Source: Pseudomonadota bacterium
GTDB lineage: Bacteria > Pseudomonadota > Alphaproteobacteria > Rhizobiales > Rhizobiaceae
Length of the DNA stretch: 11,760 nt
Reading direction: 5' to 3'
Assembly (NCBI GenBank): GCA_003242525.1
Contig: QGUU01000036.1
Coordinates: forward strand, 1 to 11,760
The notes under the pieces are model-generated. The model searched no databases. It was not told where the DNA came from and saw nothing but the letters and a program-made list of their open reading frames with translations. The position numbers and the translations under genes were made by a program. Positions 1-6,999 of the stretch are shown one piece after another. How positions within the stretch are numbered: position 1 is the stretch's first letter; each line of letters begins with the position of its first letter.

Positions 1-2
1 GC

Positions 3-317
3 TGGGAATGTGTAAAAAAGACAGGTTACGGGCTTGGGCGTCGCCAAGGCATCGGCGCCTCGGCCAAGGTGAGACTGCGTCCGATCCTGATGACGACGGC
101 CGCCATGGCGCTCGGCGTCGTGCCCCTCATCACCTCCAGCGGGGCAGGCGCGGCCGCGCGCTATTCGATGGGCCTGGTCATCTTCACCGGCATTCTCATC
201 GGCACGATGTTTACGCTGTTCGTAGTGCCGATGTTCTACACCTTCATCGCCTCCAAGGATCCGCCGCAGCATGCCGAAAAGCCGGATCCGGCGCTGATGC
301 CTGCCCTGGCGGACTGA
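3..317 (+). CDS. RND efflux transporter, inner-membrane subunit (C-terminal fragment)
   Basis: This is the last part of an AcrB/MexB-type (HAE1) resistance-nodulation-division pump, a proton-driven inner-membrane exporter that works with a periplasmic adaptor and an outer-membrane channel. The frame is open to the left edge. The segment from VRLRPILMTTAAM (about residues 23-35 of the fragment) through LGVVPLITSSGAGAAARYSMG to the last membrane helix ending VVPMFYTFIA matches the family's conserved final two transmembrane helices. A short hydrophilic tail follows, ending PALMPALAD. The roughly 15 residues encoded by the first 50 bases (WECVKKTGYG...) look less like the family, which normally has an EFANQLR-like stretch here, so the left edge may hold divergent or imperfect sequence. 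The specificity of the pump cannot be judged from this fragment. The call as an RND C-terminus is firm. Confidence 0.85.
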   Translation, partial: WECVKKTGYGLGRRQGIGASAKVRLRPILMTTAAMALGVVPLITSSGAGAAARYSMGLVIFTGILIGTMFTLFVVPMFYTFIASKDPPQHAEKPDPALMPALAD

Positions 318-337
318 CCGAATCGCGGGCAATGAAC

Positions 338-371
338 AAGGCGGCAGATCGCTCTGCCGCCTTTCATTTTT
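338..371 (+). terminator. Rho-independent terminator, probably serving both convergent genes
   Basis: A perfect 10-bp inverted repeat (AAGGCGGCAG at 338-347, CTGCCGCCTT at 354-363) encloses a 6-nt loop and is followed on the plus strand by a T-rich run (TTCATTTTT). It lies 20 bp after the stop of the RND gene and 18 bp after the 3' end of the convergent VOC gene. Because the stem starts with AA and ends with TT, it could also stop transcription from the minus strand, where the tail is weaker. Confidence 0.85.
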
Positions 372-388
372 CAGGGCAGCCAAGAATA

Positions 389-865
389 TCAGCCCTTCGC
401 AGCCGCCTCGATGGCTGCAACGTCGATCTTCACCATCTTCATCATTGCGGCCATCACCCTGTCGGCTTTCGCCTGGTCGGGATCGGCAAGCAGCCTCGGC
501 AGAACTTCGGGCACGACCTGCCAGGAAATGCCGAACCTGTCCTTCAGCCAGCTGCAGGCAACGGGGGTGCCACCCCCCTCCAGCAGCCTATCCCAATAAT
601 AGTCCACCTCGGCCTGATCCTTGCACTCGATGGACAAGGAGATGGCATCGTTGAACGCATCGTGCGCGCCTCCGTTCAGCACCTGGAAGCGCATGCCGTC
701 CAGCTCGAATGTAGCGGCCAGCAGGCTGCCTTCCTTGTCGCCGCCTTCCTTGCCCCAATATATCTCGCTGACTATGCGGCTGTTCCTGAAGATCGCCGAA
801 TAGAAGGCTATGGCTTCGGCGCCGTCATTGTTCTGGAACCATAGGCAGGGCATGATCTTCTGCAT
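389..865 (-). CDS. PhnB-like VOC superfamily protein
   Basis: A 158-residue protein of the vicinal oxygen chelate fold, in the PhnB-like family often labelled '3-demethylubiquinone-9 3-methyltransferase' (Pfam 3-dmu-9_3-mt). It opens with MQKIMPCLWFQNNDGAEAIAFYSAIF, the typical first beta strand and helix. It carries the hallmark KDRFGISWQVVPEVLP (about 106-121) and ends with the usual helix MMKMVKIDVAAIEAA. Despite the old Pfam name, these proteins are not proven methyltransferases, and the substrate is unknown. The start is supported by AGGAG (minus strand of 871-875), five bases upstream of the ATG. It is a stand-alone gene, convergent with the RND gene and divergent from ilvD. The family assignment is solid; the cellular role is not known. 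Confidence 0.9.
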   Translation of the reverse strand: MQKIMPCLWFQNNDGAEAIAFYSAIFRNSRIVSEIYWGKEGGDKEGSLLAATFELDGMRFQVLNGGAHDAFNDAISLSIECKDQAEVDYYWDRLLEGGGTPVACSWLKDRFGISWQVVPEVLPRLLADPDQAKADRVMAAMMKMVKIDVAAIEAAAKG

Positions 866-1027
866 GGTTTCTCCTCATCGGTTCGGGGCGGCCGGATTGA
901 CCTCGCCCGACGGCGTTTGCACTCGCCGCTGCCTTCAAGACGGACGAGGCGCCTTCGCGCCGACAGCCATGGCCGAATAATCCCGGCGCCATCCGCGGCA
1001 TGGCTAAACTGGCGCAGTGCAAAACGA

Positions 1028-1056
1028 TGGCAAGGCCGGCGCAGGGCGTATATAAG
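1028..1056 (+). promoter_or_regulatory. possible ilvD promoter
   Basis: In the 247-bp gap between the VOC gene and ilvD, TATAAG (1051-1056) matches the sigma-70 -10 consensus at five of six positions. TGGCAA (1028-1033) lies 17 bp upstream as a poor -35 (three of six). Transcription would start about 50 bp before the ilvD ATG. No attenuator (leader peptide plus alternative hairpins) was seen. The call is weak. Confidence 0.25.
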
Positions 1057-1086
1057 ATCGGCGATCCAGTTTGATCGGCGCAGTTT
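1056..1086 (+). repeat. imperfect tandem direct repeat in the ilvD leader
   Basis: GATCGGCGATCCAGTTT (1056-1072) is followed directly by GATCGGCGCAGTTT (1073-1086). The second copy equals the first minus the three bases ATC. The repeat overlaps or directly follows the putative -10 region and precedes the ribosome binding site. It could be a slippage duplication or a pair of operator half-sites; the sequence alone cannot decide. Confidence 0.5.
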
Positions 1087-1112
1087 GCAGCCGAGGCAGC
1101 AAGGAAAGTTCA

Positions 1113-2948
1113 ATGCCAGCTTACCGTTCCCGTACCACTACCCATGGCCGCAACATGGCCGGCGCTCGTGGCCTGTGGCGCGCCACCGGCATGAAGGATT
1201 CGGATTTCGGCAAGCCGATCATCGCCGTGGTGAATTCCTTCACCCAATTCGTGCCGGGGCACGTGCACCTGAAGGATCTGGGCCAGCTCGTCGCGCGCGA
1301 GATCGAGAAGGCAGGCGGCGTGGCGAAGGAGTTCAACACCATCGCCGTCGACGATGGCATCGCCATGGGCCATGACGGCATGCTCTATTCGCTACCCTCG
1401 CGCGAGATCATCGCCGATAGCGTCGAATATATGGTCAACGCGCATTGCGCCGACGCGATGGTGTGCATCTCCAACTGTGACAAGATCACGCCCGGCATGC
1501 TCATGGCGTCACTCCGCCTCAATATTCCCACCGTCTTCGTTTCGGGCGGGCCGATGGAGGCCGGCAAGGTGGTGCTGGGCGGCCAGAAGAAGGCGCTAGA
1601 CCTGATCGATGCCATGGTCGCCGCTGCCGACGACAATGTGTCCGACCAGGATGTGCAGGTGATCGAGCGCTCGGCATGCCCGACCTGCGGCTCCTGTTCC
1701 GGCATGTTCACTGCAAATTCCATGAACTGCCTCACCGAGGCGCTCGGCCTCTCCCTGCCCGGCAACGGCTCGACTCTCGCCACCCATGCCGACCGCAAGC
1801 GGCTCTTCGTGGAAGCGGGGCATCTCATCGTCGATCTCGCCCAACGCTACTACGAACAGGACGACGAAAGCGTGCTGCCGCGCAACATTGCGTCCAAGCC
1901 GGCCTTCGAGAACGCCATGACCCTGGACATCGCCATGGGCGGGTCGACCAACACGGTGCTGCATATTCTTGCGGCAGCCCATGAGGGTGGCATCGACTTC
2001 ACGATGGACGATATCGACCGCCTGTCACGCAAGGTGCCGTGCCTGTGCAAGGTTGCGCCTGCCAAGGCGGATGTCCACATGGAAGACGTGCATCGCGCGG
2101 GAGGCATCTACGCCATTCTGGGCGAACTCGACCGTGCCGGCCTCATCAACCGCGACCAGCCGACCGTGCATACCGCGACCCTCGGCCAGGCCATCGGGCA
2201 TTGGGACATCGCCCAGACCAACAGCGATAAGGTCCGCGAGTTCTACCTGGCTGCGCCCGGCGGCGTGCCGACGCAAACAGCCTTCAGCCAGGACCGGCGC
2301 TGGGAAGAACTGGACCTGGACCGGGAGAATGGCGCGATCCGATCTGTCCAGCATGCCTTCTCCAAAGACGGCGGACTGGCCGTGCTGAAGGGCAACATCG
2401 CGCCCGACGGCTGCATCGTGAAGACGGCAGGCGTAGACGAGTCGATCCTGAAATTCAGCGGCCCGGCAGTCGTGTTCGAGAGCCAGGATGCCGCGGTCAA
2501 GGGCATACTCGGCAATGAAGTGAAGGCCGGCGACGTTGTGGTGATCCGCTATGAGGGACCCAGGGGCGGGCCCGGCATGCAGGAGATGCTGTATCCGACC
2601 AGCTATTTGAAGTCGAAGGGCCTGGGGAAGGTCTGCGCCCTGCTGACGGACGGCCGCTTTTCCGGCGGCACGTCGGGCCTTTCGATCGGCCATGTCTCGC
2701 CGGAGGCCGCACTCGGCGGCACAATCGGCCTGGTGCGCGCCGGAGACACAATCGAGATCGACATCCCGAACCGCAGCATCAGGCTCGCCGTTCCCGACGA
2801 CGAGCTCGCCCGTCGAAGGGAGGAGCAGGACCGGTTGGGCTGGAAGCCGGCCGAAAAGCGCAAGCGAAACGTCACGCCGGCGCTGAGGGCCTATGCAGCC
2901 TTCGCCACAAGCGCTGACAAGGGCGCGGTGCGAAAGGTTCCGGAATAG
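1113..2948 (+). CDS. ilvD: dihydroxy-acid dehydratase
   Basis: IlvD dehydrates 2,3-dihydroxy-isovalerate and 2,3-dihydroxy-3-methylvalerate to the 2-keto acids that become valine and isoleucine (valine also feeding pantothenate). It is a cytosolic Fe-S enzyme. The 611 residues agree with the long bacterial form (E. coli about 616). The start at [19 protein letters not shown] is the family's usual N-terminus and is preceded by AAGGA (1101-1105); an upstream in-frame TTG at 1071 would add 14 unrelated residues. Cluster ligand candidates are Cys122 (ISNCDK) and Cys195 in CPTCGSC (Cys189, 192, 195). Lys124, next to Cys122, is the residue carbamylated in this family, and [13 protein letters not shown] supplies metal-binding acidic residues. 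The active-site loop [14 protein letters not shown] starts near residue 515, with Ser517 as the likely base. Where short-type enzymes have a third Cys (TPCN), this protein reads VPGH, as in the E. coli type. The protein is intact. Confidence 0.97.
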   Translation: MPAYRSRTTTHGRNMAGARGLWRATGMKDSDFGKPIIAVVNSFTQFVPGHVHLKDLGQLVAREIEKAGGVAKEFNTIAVDDGIAMGHDGMLYSLPSREIIADSVEYMVNAHCADAMVCISNCDKITPGMLMASLRLNIPTVFVSGGPMEAGKVVLGGQKKALDLIDAMVAAADDNVSDQDVQVIERSACPTCGSCSGMFTANSMNCLTEALGLSLPGNGSTLATHADRKRLFVEAGHLIVDLAQRYYEQDDESVLPRNIASKPAFENAMTLDIAMGGSTNTVLHILAAAHEGGIDFTMDDIDRLSRKVPCLCKVAPAKADVHMEDVHRAGGIYAILGELDRAGLINRDQPTVHTATLGQAIGHWDIAQTNSDKVREFYLAAPGGVPTQTAFSQDRRWEELDLDRENGAIRSVQHAFSKDGGLAVLKGNIAPDGCIVKTAGVDESILKFSGPAVVFESQDAAVKGILGNEVKAGDVVVIRYEGPRGGPGMQEMLYPTSYLKSKGLGKVCALLTDGRFSGGTSGLSIGHVSPEAALGGTIGLVRAGDTIEIDIPNRSIRLAVPDDELARRREEQDRLGWKPAEKRKRNVTPALRAYAAFATSADKGAVRKVPE

Positions 2949-3081
2949 CCGCCTACAGATCAAGACCGGCCCGGCATGAGCAAAGCACAGGCTAAACGAT
3001 GTGCACGGCACCCCGGATGCGCCACGCCGGCTTGATCGGCTGGCTGCCGGGTTGCGTCACAACGCCAGGGAGGGGTGGGCC

Positions 3082-4362
3082 ATGAGCTTCGACATCATCG
3101 TGCGCGGCGGAACGCTGCCGGATGGGCAGTTGGCGGACATTGGCATTCGCGGCGAAACGATCGCCGCAATCGAACCCAGGATCGACGCAGAGGCCGGCCA
3201 AATCATCGATGCCGCCGGCAACCTCGTCTCACCGCCTTTCGTCGACCCGCATTTCCACATGGATGCCACGCTTTCCTACGGAATCCCGCGCATCAACGCA
3301 TCGGGCACCCTGCTGGAAGGCATTGCCCTCTGGGGTGAGTTGAAGCCGCTCCTGACGCATGAGGCAGTCAAGGAACGCGCACTCGCCTATTGCGACTGGG
3401 CTGTATCCATGGGCCTGCTCGCCATTCGCACCCATGTGGACGTCTGCGACGACCGGCTGCTCGCCGTCGAGGCGCTGCTTGAGGTGAAGAGGGAAATTTC
3501 CCCCTATATCGACCTGCAACTGGTCGCCTTCCCGCAGGATGGCTTCTACCGCGCGCCGAATGCGCGGGAAAACACCTTGCGCGCGCTGGACATGGGGGTG
3601 GACGTGGTTGGCGGCATACCGCATTTCGAACGGACGATGGAGGAAGGCCGCCGCTCGGTCACGGAACTGTGCGAAATCGCCGCCCGGCGCGGCCTTCCGG
3701 TCGACATGCACTGCGACGAGACGGACGATCCGCTCTCGCGCCACATCGAGCAGCTTGCCTACGAAACGAAAAGACTTGGCCTGGCAGGGCGAGTGACCGG
3801 CTCGCACCTCACGTCCATGCATTCCATGGACAATTACTACGTCTCCAAACTCCTGCCGCTGATTGCGGAGGCAGGCGTATCAGCCATCCCCAATCCGCTC
3901 ATCAACATCATGCTGCAGGGACGGCACGACACCTTCCCCAAGCGGCGTGGGCTGACACGGGTGAAGGAGATGCAAGCGCTCGGCATCCGGGTCGGCTGGG
4001 GGCAGGACTGCGTGCTGGATCCGTGGTACTCGCTTGGCACGGCCGACATGCTGGACGTTGCCTTCATGGGCCTGCATGTGGCGCAAATGTCCTCGCCCGC
4101 AGAGATGCGGAAGTGCTTCGACATGGTAACCGGCATCAATGCCGAGATCATGGGCCTCGATCACCTCGGCCTTCGGGTCGGAAAGCGGGCGAGCCTGGTC
4201 GTGCTCGATGCCGGAGACCCAATCGAGGCCATTCGACTGCGGCCAGAGCGCCTTTGCGTCATCGCGCGCGGCAAGGTGGTGGCGCAGCGGACGAAACAGG
4301 AGACGAAGCTGTTCATCGCCGGACGGCCCCCTGCGGTCAACCGACGGCATAGGGCCGGCTGA
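3082..4362 (+). CDS. codA: CodA-family cytosine deaminase, candidate 5-methylcytosine deaminase
   Basis: A cytosolic amidohydrolase of 426 residues (E. coli CodA: 427) that hydrolytically deaminates a pyrimidine, releasing ammonia. The metal and catalytic residues of CodA are all present: His57 and His59 (DPHFHMD), Gln152 (FPQDG), His210 and Glu213 (HCDE), His242 (SHLTSMHS) and Asp309 (GQDCVLDPW). The residue after that Asp, which is Asp314 in E. coli CodA and contacts the pyrimidine ring, is Cys310 here. CodA relatives lacking that Asp have been shown to use 5-methylcytosine and 5-fluorocytosine. The start is set by the strong GGGAGGGG (3068-3075) before the ATG and by the MSFDIIVRGG family start; an in-frame ATG at 3001 would add 27 unsupported residues. 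It lies 133 bp after ilvD and 150 bp before a permease gene. The family is certain. The preferred substrate (cytosine, 5-methylcytosine or another aminopyrimidine or triazine) is inferred. Confidence 0.9.
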   Translation: MSFDIIVRGGTLPDGQLADIGIRGETIAAIEPRIDAEAGQIIDAAGNLVSPPFVDPHFHMDATLSYGIPRINASGTLLEGIALWGELKPLLTHEAVKERALAYCDWAVSMGLLAIRTHVDVCDDRLLAVEALLEVKREISPYIDLQLVAFPQDGFYRAPNARENTLRALDMGVDVVGGIPHFERTMEEGRRSVTELCEIAARRGLPVDMHCDETDDPLSRHIEQLAYETKRLGLAGRVTGSHLTSMHSMDNYYVSKLLPLIAEAGVSAIPNPLINIMLQGRHDTFPKRRGLTRVKEMQALGIRVGWGQDCVLDPWYSLGTADMLDVAFMGLHVAQMSSPAEMRKCFDMVTGINAEIMGLDHLGLRVGKRASLVVLDAGDPIEAIRLRPERLCVIARGKVVAQRTKQETKLFIAGRPPAVNRRHRAG

Positions 4363-4512
4363 TGCCGCCTTGCAGGCCGCCCGCAGCCTTTGCCCATGGA
4401 TCTTGCTGAATCGTTAGGGCCAGCAGGGCTGCGCCAACGAATTACCCTCGCAAGACGGATCAGGCCGGGCTAAAGGCCAGATGGCCGGCATGAGCCGGTT
4501 ACGGACCGCGCC

Positions 4513-5430
4513 ATGCCTTCACTGCGCCGATTGCTGACATTCCAGAACACGCTTGTCGCGGGCATCCTGATCATGCTGGCCGGCGATTTCCTGTTCGCGC
4601 TCAATGATGCGATGGGCAAATGGCTGGTGGCGTCCTTTTCAGTGGGACAGGTGGTTCTTGTCCGTTCCATCGGTGCCTTTCTGGTGCTCGGTCCCATGAT
4701 GATAAAACAGGGCGCCGACAAGCTGTTTCGGACGGAGCGGCCCTGGCTGCAGTTCTGGCGCGTTGCGGCCGCCACGATCGATACGGCCTGCTTCTATGCC
4801 GCAGTGGTCTATCTGCCGCTGGCTGACGTGATGAGCTTCTACATGGCCGGGCCGATTTACGTCGCGGCGCTGTCGCACTTCCTGCTTGGCGAGAAAGTGG
4901 GCTGGCGACGCTGGACGGCAATCCTTATCGGCTTCTGCGGCGTGCTGGTCATGCTCAAGCCTTCCTCCTCGGCCTTTTCGCTTTCTTCGCTTTATGCGCT
5001 TGCCGGCAGCGTTGCCTTCGCCTTTGCAATAATCCTTTCCCGGCGTTTGCGGGGAACCACCGACACCACGCTGGTGACCTGGCAGACCATCGGCACAATG
5101 CTGGTGGGCGGCGCGCTGGCAATCGGCAATTGGCACACGCCAAGCGCGCTCGATACAGCCGCCATGCTGCTGCTGGGAATTGTCTCCTGCATTGCGCATC
5201 TTCTTATCACCAGGGCATTGAAGCTGGCGCCTGCCTCGACTCTTGCGCCGCTGCACTACACATTGCTGCTGTGGGCAGTGATCCTGGGTTTCATCTTCTT
5301 CGGCGACGTACCGGGGTTGCGCGTCCTGACCGGCGCTGGAATCGTCGTTCTGGCAGGCATGTTCATCTTCCATCGCCAGAACGTGGTGGACACCGTGCCG
5401 CCTGAAACCGTGCCGAAGGGCGTCAGCTAG
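4513..5430 (+). CDS. EamA-domain permease of the drug/metabolite transporter superfamily
   Basis: A 305-residue integral membrane protein with roughly ten hydrophobic segments in two related halves of five, the usual DMT 10-TM plan. The first half begins TLVAGILIMLAGDFLFALNDA. Conserved EamA features include FYAAVVYLPLADVMSF and GPIYVAALSHFLLGEKVGWRRW near the end of the first repeat (about residues 95-137). The matching second-repeat region is around ALKLAPASTLAPLHYTLLLWAVILGFIFFGDVP. DMT proteins move metabolites such as amino acids, purines or vitamins, in or out; this sequence does not reveal the substrate. The ATG at 4513 lacks a clear Shine-Dalgarno sequence, so a start at Met21 (4573) cannot be excluded, although it would cut into the first helix. 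Its position after the deaminase allows a role in moving a pyrimidine or amino compound, but this is conjecture. Confidence 0.88.
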   Translation: MPSLRRLLTFQNTLVAGILIMLAGDFLFALNDAMGKWLVASFSVGQVVLVRSIGAFLVLGPMMIKQGADKLFRTERPWLQFWRVAAATIDTACFYAAVVYLPLADVMSFYMAGPIYVAALSHFLLGEKVGWRRWTAILIGFCGVLVMLKPSSSAFSLSSLYALAGSVAFAFAIILSRRLRGTTDTTLVTWQTIGTMLVGGALAIGNWHTPSALDTAAMLLLGIVSCIAHLLITRALKLAPASTLAPLHYTLLLWAVILGFIFFGDVPGLRVLTGAGIVVLAGMFIFHRQNVVDTVPPETVPKGVS

Positions 5431-5510
5431 GCGGCAGGCCCAAAAGCCGCGCCTCCCTGCCGGATTGAGCCGGACTTGAATCGGCGCCAGAACAAATGAG
5501 ACACTAAACC

Positions 5511-5525
5511 ACCGGCAAGGCCGGT
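5511..5525 (+). other. small hairpin directly upstream of the gabT ribosome binding site
   Basis: ACCGGC (5511-5516) and GCCGGT (5520-5525) form a perfect 6-bp stem with a 3-nt loop, ending five bases before the AGGAGGA of gabT. No T-run follows, so it is not a terminator. It may sit in the mRNA leader and affect initiation. A weak promoter candidate lies just upstream (TTGAAT at 5476-5481, GACACT at 5500-5505). Confidence 0.3.
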
Positions 5526-5530
5526 TTGAC

Positions 5531-5537
5531 AGGAGGA
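5531..5537 (+). promoter_or_regulatory. strong ribosome binding site fixing the TTG start of gabT
   Basis: AGGAGGA is a full match to the anti-Shine-Dalgarno and lies seven bases before TTG at 5545. The next in-frame ATG (5602) has no such site and would remove the conserved ISERKNKAISRGVG segment. This decides in favour of the unusual TTG start. Confidence 0.85.
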
Positions 5538-5544
5538 ACCCTCG

Positions 5545-6819
5545 TTGAAAAACTCCGCCATATCCGAGCGCAAGAACAAGGCGATCTCGCGCGGCGTCGG
5601 CATGACGACGCAAATCTATGCCGACCGCGCTGAAAATTCCGAAATCTGGGACGTGGAAGGCCGCCGCTACATCGACTTCGCCGGCGGTATCGCCGTGGTC
5701 AATACCGGACACCGCCATCCCAAGGTGATCGAGGCGGTAAAGGCGCAGCTCGACCGCTTCACCCATACCTGTCACCAGGTCGTGCCCTACGAGAACTATG
5801 TGCACCTGGCCGAGCGGCTGAACGCCATGCTGCCGGGCAGCTTCGAGAAAAAGACCATTTTCGCCACCACCGGTGCCGAGGCGGTGGAGAATGCGGTCAA
5901 GATCGCACGCCATGCCACCGGGCGGCCGGCCGTCATCGCCTTCGCAGGTGGATTTCACGGCCGCACCTTCATGGGCATGGCGCTGACCGGCAAGGTACAG
6001 CCCTACAAGGCGGGATTCGGCGCCATGCCGGGCGACGTCTTCCATGCGCCCTTCCCCGTCGAGCTTCACGGCGTGTCGGTGGGCGACTCGCTGGCCGCGC
6101 TCGACAGGCTGTTCAAGGCCGATGTCGAGCCTTCTCGCGTCGCGGCCATCATCGTCGAGCCGGTACAGGGCGAAGGCGGCTTCTACGAAGCTCCGCGTGA
6201 CTTCATCTCGGCGCTGCGTCGCATATGCGACGAGCACGGCATCCTGCTGATCGCCGACGAAGTGCAGACCGGGTTCGCGCGCACCGGCAAGATGTTCGCC
6301 ATGCAGCACCATGACGTAGCGCCCGACATCACCACCATGGCCAAGAGCCTGGCTGGCGGCTTTCCGCTCTCGGCCGTCACCGGACGCGCCGAACTGATGG
6401 ACTCGCCCAATCCCGGCGGCCTTGGCGGAACCTATGCCGGCAACCCGCTGGGCATTGCCGCGGCGCATGCCGTTCTCGACGTGATCGAGGAGGAAAAGCT
6501 GGTGGACCGGGCGAACCTGCTGGGCGGGCGCCTCAAGCAGCGGCTGGAATCCCTGCGCGCCGACGTGCCGGAAATCGTTGACATTCGTGGCCCCGGTTTC
6601 ATGAACGCCATAGAGTTCAACGATCCAAGGAAGAACCTGCCCTCGGCAGACTTTGCCAATGCCGTACGCCTCAAGGCGCTTGAGAAGGGCCTGATCCTGC
6701 TGACCTGCGGCGTTTACGGCAATGTCATCCGGTTTCTCTCACCCATCACGATCCAGGACAACGTGATGAACGAGGCGCTGGACATACTTGAAGCGTCGAT
6801 CCGGGAAGCGCGGGCCTAA
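5545..6819 (+). CDS. gabT: 4-aminobutyrate--2-oxoglutarate transaminase (class III aminotransferase)
   Basis: A 424-residue PLP enzyme of class III, closely following E. coli GabT throughout. It transfers the amino group of 4-aminobutyrate to 2-oxoglutarate, giving succinate semialdehyde and glutamate; related enzymes accept beta-alanine, 3-aminoisobutyrate or 5-aminovalerate. Visible landmarks are IWDVEGRRYIDFAGGIAVVNTGH near the N-terminus, TTGAEAVENAVKIAR (phosphate binding, about 110-124), GFHGRTFMGMALTGK, EPVQGEGGF, LLIADEVQTGFARTG (the Asp that pairs with the PLP ring nitrogen), the Schiff-base Lys267 in MAKSLAGGFPL, and GGLGGTYAGNPL. The start is TTG with a perfect AGGAGGA. It lies 114 bp after the permease and faces the reductase gene. 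No succinate-semialdehyde dehydrogenase gene (gabD) lies beside it in this window. The class is certain; GABA as main substrate is very likely but not proven by sequence. Confidence 0.92.
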   Translation: MKNSAISERKNKAISRGVGMTTQIYADRAENSEIWDVEGRRYIDFAGGIAVVNTGHRHPKVIEAVKAQLDRFTHTCHQVVPYENYVHLAERLNAMLPGSFEKKTIFATTGAEAVENAVKIARHATGRPAVIAFAGGFHGRTFMGMALTGKVQPYKAGFGAMPGDVFHAPFPVELHGVSVGDSLAALDRLFKADVEPSRVAAIIVEPVQGEGGFYEAPRDFISALRRICDEHGILLIADEVQTGFARTGKMFAMQHHDVAPDITTMAKSLAGGFPLSAVTGRAELMDSPNPGGLGGTYAGNPLGIAAAHAVLDVIEEEKLVDRANLLGGRLKQRLESLRADVPEIVDIRGPGFMNAIEFNDPRKNLPSADFANAVRLKALEKGLILLTCGVYGNVIRFLSPITIQDNVMNEALDILEASIREARA

Positions 6820-6887
6820 CGCCCCGCTTCTTGCAAGCAACGCGGCGAAGGCCGTGGCCGGGTCCGCAATGGCCGCGTTCCCGGCGC

Positions 6888-6905
6888 CTGGCGCGGGCGC
6901 GCCAG
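6888..6905 (+). other. GC-rich fold-back after gabT, possible transcript end
   Basis: CTGGCGCG and CGCGCCAG are perfect arms separated by only GG, about 70 bp after the gabT stop, in the gap between two convergent genes. There is no T-run, so this is not a classical intrinsic terminator. It could stabilise a 3' end or help Rho-dependent stopping. Confidence 0.3.
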
Positions 6906-6978
6906 CCTGCCAAGGGCCGAGCGCAATAAAACACGATAGGTCCGCCCGGCCGGTGCGGCGCAGCCAGGCCGGCCTTTC

Positions 6979-6992
6979 CTCTCCCGGGAGAG
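6979..6992. other. 14-bp palindrome at the 3' end of the reductase gene
   Basis: CTCTCCCGGGAGAG is a perfect palindrome seven bases beyond the reductase stop on the minus strand, with a second palindrome AGGCCGGCCT at 6966-6975. It has no loop and no U-tract, so a terminator role is only possible. No gene was found in the 180-bp gap. Confidence 0.25.
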
Positions 6993-6999
6993 TGCCCTG

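Noticed and set aside
8..844. 278-codon plus-strand ORF crossing the RND end, the terminator and the VOC gene.
   Set aside because: It crosses a strong terminator and is antisense to a clear VOC family gene; the product has no recognisable motif.
1028..1043. TGGCAA considered as a sigma-54 -24 element upstream of ilvD.
   Set aside because: No TTGC-type -12 element at the required spacing.
2025..3011. 328-codon minus-strand ORF opposite ilvD.
   Set aside because: It lies opposite the highly conserved ilvD, with an Arg/Ala/Gly/His-rich composition and no recognisable domain; it is a GC-rich shadow frame.
2976..3035. 19-codon ORF between ilvD and the deaminase.
   Set aside because: No ribosome binding site and no features; too short to support.
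4485..4498. CCGGC-ATGA-GCCGG hairpin before the permease gene, considered as a terminator.
   Set aside because: Only a 5-bp stem, and no T-run follows.
4639..6468. 609-codon minus-strand ORF opposite the permease and gabT.
   Set aside because: It spans two well-supported plus-strand genes and the gap between them, with no domain visible; long antisense frames are expected in GC-rich coding DNA.
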